Shown here in pieces: positions 25,701-29,100 of a stretch of DNA of 29,100 nucleotides; the first letter of the stretch is position 1; each line of letters opens with the position of its first letter. The position numbers were made by a program, and so were the translations under genes. The DNA is from Verrucomicrobiales bacterium (GTDB lineage: Bacteria > Verrucomicrobiota > Verrucomicrobiia > Limisphaerales > J093). The DNA lies in NCBI GenBank assembly GCA_024233305.1, contig JACKPV010000003.1:1-29100 (forward strand). Direction: 5' to 3'. The notes beneath the pieces were generated by a model, which worked only from the letters and a program-made list of their open reading frames with translations, was not told the DNA's origin and did no database searches.

Positions 25701-28448
25701 CTTGGCACGCTGACTGTGAAGGACGATTCGCATGTCCAGCCGTTCGTGGGGATCGTCATCGACGACGTGGACAGTGCCCTCGTCAACGGTGCCTGGACGG
25801 GGCATCAGGAGCCTTTGGAAGTCCGGTTGGTCATTGATGATCCCGGGGCCGGGCGGTTGACCGATCTGGGAGGATTCGAGGAGCAGCCTTATGGGAGTGG
25901 GGTCTACGTGTTCCACGGTACCGGCGAGGAGGCCACAGCAGCGCTGCAGGGCATCTGGTTTGAGCCCACGCCGAATTGGTTTACCTACCCCCAAATCCAG
26001 CCGGTGACCTTCGACATTCTGGTGACCGACCCGTACGTCAGCGTTCCCACCGGAGCCGTGGTCACTGTGAACGTTGAGACCGTCAACGACGCGCCGGTGA
26101 TTCTGGGCACGGTGGCGGACCAGCACGTTTATCACCTGTCCACCATCCGTCCGTTCGCGAGCACGACGATCGTGGAGCTCGATGACCGGACCCTGCAGCC
26201 GCTGGTGGTGACCTTGAGTTACGACGCGACCCACGGCGACCTCGTTGAGACCGGCGGCTTCGTTTGGGAGGCGGACGGTCTGTTCGTCTTTCATGGGACG
26301 GGTGCCGAAGCGACCGTGGCTCTGCGGGAGATCGTCTTCGCCCCGGATACGGGGGATCGGCTGAGCGTGGATCTTGTGCCGCCGGCGGACTGTGAGGAAA
26401 CGGTGTTCACCCTCGCGGTGGACGATTCCTACTGGACCCCGGTGGTTCAGGACAGCACCACGTCCGTTTTCGCCTGCAACAGCCTGGTCACCAAATTGCT
26501 GGCCGGCGATGGCAGCAAGCCCGACCAGTTCGGCTACGCCGTGGGCGCGGCCCGGGATCTCGTTGTCGTCGGCGCGCCGATGCGGGACGACAGTGCCGGT
26601 CGGGAGGCCGGGGCGGTCTATGTGCACGAGCGGAATCAGGACGGGCTGGACACCTGGGGCGTGGTGGCAGAGTTGTTTTCCAGCGCTCCGCAGGCCGGGG
26701 CGCGGTTCGGGCACTCCGTTTCCGTCAGCGGACGAGTCATTGCCGTCGGCGCCCCGTTCACGAAACCCGGGTCGAAGGACTGCGGAGCGGTGTACGTCTT
26801 TGAAAGGAGCAGCGCCACCAGCCTGGATTGGCAGCTCAATGTCGTGCAGTTGATGCCACCGGCCCCGGAGCGGCTGCAGCAATTTGGCTTCTCCGTCTCG
26901 ATTCACGGCGACTTCCTGGCCGTAGGCTCCCCTTATCAGGATGATGCCGGCTCCGACGCCGGGGCCGTCTACCTCTACCAACGACAGGGATTCAAGAACT
27001 GGACCCTTATCGGGCCTGCCCTGCATTCAAGCGACCTTGCCTCCGGCGATCTGTTTGGCCATGCCGTTTCGATGTCCGTGGACCGGTTGGCGGTCGGGGC
27101 CCCCCAGCAGGACTCCGCCGTCAAGGACGGCGGCGCCGTCTACCTCTTCGAGCGCAGCCCTGCTGGCACCTGGAGCCAGACCCGCAAATTCATGGCCCGG
27201 CTCCCGAACGGCTCGCTGGATGCCGATGCCGGTGACCTCTTCGGGTTCTCCGTGGGCCTGGACGGTGACACCCTGCTGGTCGGATCGCCGCACGACGATG
27301 ATGTCGGCAACGATCGTGGTTCCGCCTACGTGCTCGGGCGCGACACCGGAGGGGCCGGCAACTGGGGCGCCATGATCAAGCTGGCTCCCACTGAGACCCT
27401 CAACAACGACGAGTTCGGGTACGCCGTGAGTCTGAGCCGCGACACCGCCCTGGTCGGAATGCCATTCGATGGCGAGAGCAATCAGAGTCGCTGGGGTTCG
27501 GCCTGGGTATACGGCCGGGACCGGGGCGGTGAGGATGCCTGGGGCTTGTTCGAAAAGCTCGACCCGCCGGACAACCGCAACAATGACGAGTTCGGTTACT
27601 CGGTGGCCATCGCCAGCGGTACCGTGGTGGTCGGTGCCCGCCTGGATGATAGTGTCGGGCTGAATGCCGGGTCCGCCTATATCTACGAGGTGAGGATCAA
27701 CAACGCCCCCGCGCCGGGCACGCCGTCGTTGCCGGATCAGATCGCGGTGGTGGACGAAGTCTTCAGCTACGTTGTCCCCGCGACCGCCTTCGGCGATCCG
27801 GATGTGGACGAGACCATCACCTGGTCGGCCACTGGCGGGCCGGCCTGGCTGAACTTCGATGCCGACACGCGCACATTCTCGGGGACACCGTCGCTGGCGG
27901 ATCTGGGGACGACGGTAATCCGCGTCACCGCCACCGACTATGACGGGGCTTCCGCCTCCGCGGAGTTCAACCTGGAGGTCACCGATACGCCGCCACCGGT
28001 GGTGCCGGACCCGGCTGAGGCCACGAGTTACGACGAGTGGCTCGCGCGGTTGCTGCCCGAGCGGATCCTCAACGATGCCCTCCTGATGACGACGGTGTAT
28101 GCGCCGGACGGGAACGTGGACAACGATCCGTTCACGAACTTCGAGGAATACGCCTACGGGACCCATCTCCTGGAGGTCAACCTCGACGATGGTCCGCAAC
28201 TCCGGATCGGACTCACCGCTGACGGCCGGGTGGTCGTGTCCTTCGTGCGCCGCACCAACGACCCGTCCTTGTCGTTCGGGCTGGAGTACTCGACCGAACT
28301 CGATGTCTGGCGGGATGCGGCTGACCTGGAACATGAGGAATACGTGGATCGCCTCACCTCTTCCACCGAACGGCTCCACGTGGTGCTCCCGGCGGACTTC
28401 AACGCCGCGAACGCCTTCTTCCGCGTGCGGATTGATGCGGACAACTGA
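16788..28448 (+). CDS. Giant multidomain exported adhesin-like protein: cadherin-like, beta-helix, lamin-tail, Ig-like repeats, FG-GAP propeller (operon gene F)
   Basis: About 3886 residues. Start at 16788 is chosen because it puts the signal peptide (RWWLAFGAGLWLVAIPCVQA, cut near QAA) at the N-terminus; an in-frame ATG at 16716 would add 24 residues and overlap gene E by 11 bp. Neither has a clear ribosome site. Domains (residues): six cadherin-like repeats (about 40-800) with N-D-A-P junctions; right-handed beta-helix (about 805-1168) opening with a T-x-x-x-D-x-x-E-E-G-S-L-R motif; lamin-tail-like domain (about 1168-1358, IVLNEIDYDP, FLEFYAP); about twelve 'DVLAND' Ig-like repeats (about 1358-2965), three carrying inserts; two more cadherin-like repeats (to about 3231); a seven-bladed FG-GAP propeller (about 3248-3635); a dystroglycan-type cadherin-like domain (about 3641-3737, PAWLNFDADTRTFSGTP); and a C-terminal module with NFEEYAYG. 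No enzyme, membrane anchor or PEP-CTERM is seen. Probably a surface or secreted adhesin (inference). Confidence 0.88.
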   Translation: MEATHPPRPESNLLSPSRWWLAFGAGLWLVAIPCVQAANPSITLPGASPSTIEDTATSNPFNGAEVKDSDGGNVTVSITFTSVRGTLSGSGISGGSGNYTISSRSLADAQSALRGAVFDPADNRILMTSPSEVTTFTVTVTDPDSHSDSATSSVTVTPHNDAPSLSFSGSNSLIQDNATSTPFSTASVSDVDAGETLTATITYPSEDGTLAKGPSSPALTLSGSAGSYAVSSGSVSDLQSLLRKLVFDPTENRLPVSPPGDTKDTTTFSVAITDRGGLPANATRSQEVESHNDAPLISGSPTSPVNDNWNATVFSPLTVRDPDFVKEGSTLVPQPVSLVVDLGEGDSAALGNFPGYTDAITLSGQAISGSGSVEDQLHALVFQPTSNLNPVGSTDPVTVSMTATDSLGSVGTASPTFDVLSVNDAPTLTVVLTATSVADNRTIQPFDVTITDPDVEETFEVTLNPASGAHYTFEPAPSPAYTGSASEIEDVLSGVRFRPTADLNSNETVSFTMSVTDVHGPPGSSSKGSPVTSGTLSLTILGINDPPAIAVPAGTIYRVTDDPAVAPILPFGSVSITDRDSASLTVTLRVEGRTPGVFTLPGSPSTQGAVLSFQGSPTDVSRLIKTVTFAAGQRTGRVLGEQDTVRLAIAVEDGSSLRSDRTTTVVVTAVNAAPQITGVPASSAEAPYRLDPATPGNPVHPFAGVAITDDEDADLTLVVRLDDADKGILTTLGGFSERADEPGVYEFTGDATSATADLQALVFEVNEDYLFAPSSPGLTTFTIEATDAVLNTAEEGLTIVLSEEARNWLVTTSEDNTEEGSLRWVLDQVAAGSASSAVVTFALPGYPATIQLTNGPFVLNRNVTFKGPGADLLIISGDPQGDGVPDFQLFRVESAVTMECLTLAEGAATDGLSVTGGAVAVGPSGRLTLRHCVVRDSVAAQWGGGIDVDQGSLTMEGCLVRGNITESGLGLGGGGVSLFTDLPCSFVNTTFSGNAQSAVTGIGGGALYVENYTPSTELEVLVSQCTFAGNTEAGGQGGTSIHANVFGTQVTVRNSVFADGATRNLEVQGTASITSAGGNVSDDQTRTVLTQDGQPKDVVLLNLSSDRRSEADILLDFDASIRPVPGYRLSRFSAAVGRAVSPSEPVDQRGAWRDNDPDAGALERGIGERIVLNEIDYDPAASGPQFLEFYAPRDSAVVNLSGMMVRVDGTNRFTFPAGTSVRPGAGILVADTTLTADGYPTPTPVLALPVGESLELGRSGVVELLRPNGDVRLRVEYVASFVDPYDPQNDTKFDHTSITLAPQLRGCAYLPHGIVDSSPLGGGKDLTDPLLDPQADPNSPGGAITTPFGSPNAYPVAVGDAFIVGEDVVTALDVLPNDIEDDGADQLIIQDVSATAGAGGTEAQILTSRGAMVRVDPIATPLRGARVLYSPLTSTASGTGLQALPVGAEATDQFTYTVIDVGGGEIEDYTGTPGSSPVTVKVSNHRLTNGDQITIQGAGTPSYNNTFTVTLVDADHFTVPTLFMDGTDTLGTWATVLPRTPTAASEATVSLTVLGANDFPVAAADEIAATDANEDTPLRIMAGPIPSPAAVAASFDTDGDYPTKPVILTHLSLLGGGATPDSDPDVDDSGATLRVIGVVGSVNPITAYASAADGAAVEVDSPNHGLTDDTVILISGYEGYSGYNGFHGVTVVDDNHFTIDVPYVDHADGTGVWAILNDANRLQCISELGAEVRLEIRVDRLETSVVYNPLPSDTLNALAAGEEAPDHFYYAVTDRHSAVSLGLVTVHVAGRNDAPVPAADPGSLSLLDSWMAGGSSLADVLSSLAIAYTLPPASGLPGRIDAELQNDDVPPQRVLLLDLFTTDEETPLAINSADLLANDHDVDSSDTLRVKSVGSPSREQAAVSLSADGFTVTYNPVGSARLQSLARGEPLIDTFEIVVSDDNLGDVTSLVAVLVVGVNDTPVAVDDAVATNEETPVSLNPILFPPEDPSFHDSDVDRDGSAPDNRLMVIPGSWETSVGALVTTGPDSLTYDPTTSAFLNELAVGQSYVDAVDYTVMDGSFLFANDDHYQVEADGTGFALNLLANDRNLTGIGTLVAGYDGVVGAAPVTVSAPGHGLTSGMTVGIAGYGGQGLYNQTFPIDVLDADTFTIPAIYRDDDPVKGNWSRLRITALSTTSQGGSVEISADGSTVAYTPEVNFVGDEVFAYTLMDELGNTDEGLAVVKVVVNQLNGNLQANPDRFTVARGQSPVLDVLANDNILPALGQSLILSSEVSSPLLVTDESPVLDTLIVVDNRIQFVQGENTPADGFPYEVHFTYQVSGGGVSTATAEVIVRVVDRNDTLPVRDDAFAVLAGSHDNPLWVLDNDTILPGSGEVLAVAEIVTAPAHGEAVISSDGLSVNYTPESGFVGEDTFAYRASDNLGGTGLAGVRVSVGGLTTSPDFFAAPYDDSTRTDDNGSVEIDVLANDSVLGSAPVDLHLATFAPVTLSLGTMSVSGDDRRLVFDPAEDQEGELEFVYTVEDQSTPPRTAEGRLVLVVARSSVRAGSDFFVVSADSSANPLAVLANDVAIPDRGRTLTVLSIGTGVQAPNRGGIVILNDNHDGLIYTPAPGFVGEETFTYTMTDSRGTDTAAVVVTVGTGALSANDDQFTVFYDSANAREFDLRVLANDLVLPSAGQVLTITGVGIDDANGQNAPTEQGEVSIAADGTHLRYVARNDAGPFPYTERFTYEISDGTERRSQAVVHVVVEERTGARALETNADAFAVEAGSSGNMLEVLANDGVKPAGTLNWTLEAIDPAPNHGGHVVISGSVVLYSPAPDFVGTEKFTYAVSDGIGGTASALVTVKVGDLPLAEDRFVALSDSGNNVFDVLANDAIRPAEGTGFHLNSVSPWVAVTDRVLEVRDNLVFYAPSASYSGPWPYLDGFDYVVVDDSGGTVTGHALVEVHEIDTDRAVGTVEVTVNGVNDAPTIDLGGLGTLTVKDDSHVQPFVGIVIDDVDSALVNGAWTGHQEPLEVRLVIDDPGAGRLTDLGGFEEQPYGSGVYVFHGTGEEATAALQGIWFEPTPNWFTYPQIQPVTFDILVTDPYVSVPTGAVVTVNVETVNDAPVILGTVADQHVYHLSTIRPFASTTIVELDDRTLQPLVVTLSYDATHGDLVETGGFVWEADGLFVFHGTGAEATVALREIVFAPDTGDRLSVDLVPPADCEETVFTLAVDDSYWTPVVQDSTTSVFACNSLVTKLLAGDGSKPDQFGYAVGAARDLVVVGAPMRDDSAGREAGAVYVHERNQDGLDTWGVVAELFSSAPQAGARFGHSVSVSGRVIAVGAPFTKPGSKDCGAVYVFERSSATSLDWQLNVVQLMPPAPERLQQFGFSVSIHGDFLAVGSPYQDDAGSDAGAVYLYQRQGFKNWTLIGPALHSSDLASGDLFGHAVSMSVDRLAVGAPQQDSAVKDGGAVYLFERSPAGTWSQTRKFMARLPNGSLDADAGDLFGFSVGLDGDTLLVGSPHDDDVGNDRGSAYVLGRDTGGAGNWGAMIKLAPTETLNNDEFGYAVSLSRDTALVGMPFDGESNQSRWGSAWVYGRDRGGEDAWGLFEKLDPPDNRNNDEFGYSVAIASGTVVVGARLDDSVGLNAGSAYIYEVRINNAPAPGTPSLPDQIAVVDEVFSYVVPATAFGDPDVDETITWSATGGPAWLNFDADTRTFSGTPSLADLGTTVIRVTATDYDGASASAEFNLEVTDTPPPVVPDPAEATSYDEWLARLLPERILNDALLMTTVYAPDGNVDNDPFTNFEEYAYGTHLLEVNLDDGPQLRIGLTADGRVVVSFVRRTNDPSLSFGLEYSTELDVWRDAADLEHEEYVDRLTSSTERLHVVLPADFNAANAFFRVRIDADN
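16905..19185 (+). repeat. Six N-terminal cadherin-like repeats of gene F
   Basis: Units of about 120-130 residues start near 16905, 17278, 17671, 18065, 18430 and 18811. Each has a Pro-Phe-x-x-[VA]-x-[IV]-x-D-x-D element near its start, an L-x-x-[LV]-x-F-x-P-T element in the middle, a T-x-x-V-x-[VI]-x-D strand, and most end in N-D-A-P, N-D-P-P or N-A-A-P. The DNA copies have diverged strongly, so this is an old amplification. Known: such tandem Ig/cadherin-like modules often bind calcium at the junctions and stiffen surface proteins. Confidence 0.7.
19200..20290 (+). other. Domain region: right-handed beta-helix of gene F
   Basis: Starts with WLVTTSEDNTEEGSLRWVL, close to the opening motif found before many bacterial parallel beta-helix (Pmp-like) domains, then FALPGYPATIQL and a ladder of short strands with Gly/Asn turns: GGAVAVGPSGRLTLRHC, GGGIDVDQGSLTMEGC, GGGGVSLFTDLPCSFVN and GGGALYVENY. 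Cysteines recur at equivalent strand ends (RHC, EGC, LPC, SQC). It closes with DNDPDAGALERG, the usual end of such domains. No pectinase or lyase active site was recognised. Confidence 0.65.
20290..20860 (+). other. Domain region: lamin-tail-like (LTD) domain of gene F
   Basis: IVLNEIDYDPAASGPQFLEFYAP followed by a V-N-L-S-G-M strand, FTFPAGTSVRPGAGILV, and VELLRPNGDVRLRVEYV is the order of strands seen in bacterial lamin-tail domains (N-E-[IV]-x-Y-[DH]-P, F-[IL]-E-[LF], L-S-G-[WM], F-x-[FI]-P-x-G-x). These domains occur in secreted bacterial proteins beside adhesion modules or nucleases. No nuclease is present here. Confidence 0.65.
21205..21395 (+). repeat. E1-FCCH-like insert 1 in gene F
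   Basis: A module of about 63 residues reading VTVKVSNHRLTNGDQITIQG, then YNNTFTVTLVDADHFTVP and a closing GTW. The H-x-L-x-x-G-D-x-[IV]-x-I-x-G / Y-N-x-x-[FY]-x-V / D-x-x-x-F-T-[IV] pattern matches the small domain known from the FCCH region of ubiquitin E1 and from phage tail and virion proteins. It sits after the FTYTVID strand of the first DVLAND-type repeat. Confidence 0.6.
21709..21935 (+). repeat. E1-FCCH-like insert 2 in gene F
   Basis: Second copy: AVEVDSPNHGLTDDTVILISG, then YNGFHGVTVVDDNHFTIDVP and GTGVWA. It shares H-G-L-T, I-x-G-Y, Y-N-x-F, V-x-D-D-x-x-F-T-I and the closing G-x-W with the other two copies, but lies at a different place in its host repeat (after TLRVIGVVG). Confidence 0.6.
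23080..23290 (+). repeat. E1-FCCH-like insert 3 in gene F
   Basis: Third copy: PVTVSAPGHGLTSGMTVGIAG, then LYNQTFPIDVLDADTFTIPA and KGNWSRL. It separates the L-A-N-D-R-N-L-T part of its host repeat from the RLRITALSTTSQGGSV strand, so the host domain is continued on both sides. The three inserts are clearly related in protein sequence but not near-identical in DNA. Confidence 0.62.
25680..26480 (+). repeat. Two C-terminal cadherin-like repeats of gene F
   Basis: Two units of the same type as the N-terminal group: QPFVGIVIDDVD with GVYVFHGTGEEATAALQGIWFEPT, and RPFASTTIVELDD with GLFVFHGTGAEATVALREIVFAP. They most resemble the sixth N-terminal unit (HPFAGVAITDDED, GVYEFTGDATSATADLQALVF), which lies about 7 kb upstream. 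Confidence 0.68.
26500..27690 (+). repeat. Seven FG-GAP blades forming an integrin-alpha-like beta-propeller in gene F
   Basis: Seven units start with [QRLE]-F-G-[YHF]-[AS]-V at 26529, 26706, 26883, 27054, 27240, 27414 and 27591, a spacing of 171-186 bp. Each continues with [LVT]-x-V-G-[AS/M]-[PR] and a G-[AS]-[VA]-Y/W-[VLI]-[YFHL] strand, for example VVVGAPMRDDSAGREAGAVYV. Acidic residues after the GAP motif (such as DDDVGND) could form calcium loops. Seven is the number needed for a closed propeller of the integrin alpha type. Confidence 0.82.
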
Positions 28449-28477
28449 CGGGATACCCCGTCGCTTCGGATGGATGG

Positions 28478-28528
28478 GGAGGACCCGGAGAAGTCCTCCT
28501 TCCCGCGAACCCGGCCGCTTGGCCGGGT
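28478..28528 (+). terminator. Tandem hairpins after gene F, possible operon terminator
   Basis: Two perfect inverted repeats lie 30-80 bp after the stop of gene F: a 7-bp stem GGAGGAC/GTCCTCC (28478-28484 and 28493-28499, 8-base loop) and an 8-bp stem ACCCGGCC/GGCCGGGT (28509-28516 and 28521-28528, GCTT loop). Neither is followed by a U-tract, so classical intrinsic termination is uncertain. Their position between the long operon and the next gene fits a transcription boundary or an mRNA-stabilising structure. Nothing else was seen in 28449-28618. Confidence 0.45.
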
Positions 28529-28618
28529 CCTGCCCTTACGGTGCGCAGATCGGTGGGCAACGAGGCGGTTTGCCAGGCCGGGGTTGCGGTTTGTGAGCCG
28601 GGATGGTAACGGGAGACG

Positions 28619-29100
28619 ATGAATCCTGAAGCGGCGAGTCTGCGTTCCGAACTGGAGGCCCTCCTGCGGTTCGAGACGCTGCTCGCCGAAGTGTCCTCCC
28701 GGTTCATCATCCTGCCGGCCGAACGGATCGACCGGGCCATCGACGACGCCCTTCGGGAGGTCTGTGAACACCTGGACCTGGATGGCAGCGCGCTGTGGGA
28801 GGCGCAGGACTCCGACTGGGGGTCGATGCTCCTCACGCATATTCATCGCCCGGTCGGGGGACCGGCCATTCCCTTGAGCATCAGCGCGGCAAGGGAGTTC
28901 CCGTGGTGTCTCAGTGAGGTCCGGTCGGGTGGGACCATTGTCGTGTCCTCCATCGAGACGGAGGTGCCCAGGCACGCCGTGGTGGACCGGGAGGGCTTCC
29001 GTCGTTACGGGGTGAAGTCGGTGCTGGACATCCCGCTCTCCTCCGTCCCGGACGAACCTTTCGGCGTGCTTACCTTCTTCACGGTGCAGGCCGAACGCCT
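28619..29100 (+). CDS. N-terminal part of a GAF-domain signalling protein, probable sensor histidine kinase (cut by window edge)
   Basis: Open from ATG 28619 to the window end (160 complete codons visible). It starts MNPEAASLRSELEALLRFETLL, with no signal peptide, so it is cytoplasmic or anchored further on. Residues about 18-160 fit the GAF domain that I recall from PAS/GAF sensor kinases: FETLLAEVSSRF, AERIDRAIDDALREVCEHLDLDGSALWE, REFPWCLSEVRSGG and YGVKSVLDIPLS, then FGVLTFFT. GAF domains bind small ligands or tune kinase activity. The output domain is outside the window; histidine kinase is the likeliest, and a sigma-54 activator or cyclase is possible. A purine-rich GGGAG lies three bases before the ATG. 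The 170-bp hairpin-containing gap suggests a transcription unit separate from the giant-protein operon. Confidence 0.8.
   Translation, partial: MNPEAASLRSELEALLRFETLLAEVSSRFIILPAERIDRAIDDALREVCEHLDLDGSALWEAQDSDWGSMLLTHIHRPVGGPAIPLSISAAREFPWCLSEVRSGGTIVVSSIETEVPRHAVVDREGFRRYGVKSVLDIPLSSVPDEPFGVLTFFTVQAER

Noticed and set aside
1..29100. tRNA, rRNA, CRISPR array, insertion sequence, integrase, attachment site or PEP-CTERM sorting signal
   Set aside because: None was recognised by reading either strand. The regular repeats present are protein-domain repeats with diverged DNA.

Overview
The window is high-GC bacterial DNA dominated by one head-to-tail block of six plus-strand genes (about 695 to 28448). 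All six proteins look exported through Sec: five have ordinary N-terminal signal peptides and one has a lipobox. Together they encode about 9,200 residues, and two of them are giants of 3087 and about 3886 residues. Gene style (near absence of Shine-Dalgarno sites, giant modular secreted proteins, thrombospondin type-3-like D-x-D-x-D-G loops, C-terminal N-x-x-x-Y-A-x-G-x-D-P motifs, GLWVGE/GLHKxLGP-type proteins) suggests Verrucomicrobiota or a close PVC relative. This is from memory of such proteins, not from a search.

Layout. 1-694 is non-coding. It holds degenerate repeat-like sequence and an AT-rich island (461-510) that may carry the operon promoter. The genes are: A (695-1750), a small beta-rich exported protein with two GWN-like units; B (1747-3669), an exported protein whose conserved-looking ends flank a long alanine-rich helical middle; C (3680-12943), a giant exported protein with an EF-hand/dockerin-like loop and a C-terminus resembling the pore and TcB-binding end of Tc toxin A subunits; D (12978-15680), with TSP3-like calcium loops, a cadherin-like domain, an internal RTX block and two Calx-beta domains; E (15677-16726), a SurA/PpiC-type lipoprotein that lacks the usual parvulin histidines; F (16788-28448), a giant with eight cadherin-like repeats in two groups around a beta-helix, a lamin-tail domain and about twelve 'DVLAND' Ig-like repeats, followed by a seven-bladed FG-GAP propeller. 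Junctions are tight (ATGA overlaps at A/B and D/E, gaps of 10 and 34 bp at B/C and C/D), so co-transcription is likely.

After F come 170 bp with two perfect hairpins, then a separate gene (28619 to the edge) that begins with a GAF domain and probably encodes a sensor kinase.

Working model (inference): A to F form a dedicated extracellular apparatus. C and F would be very large surface or secreted effectors or adhesins, D a calcium-dependent partner, E a periplasmic holdase for the giants, and A and B small accessory components. No enzyme active site was recognised in A-D or F, so the biological role is open.
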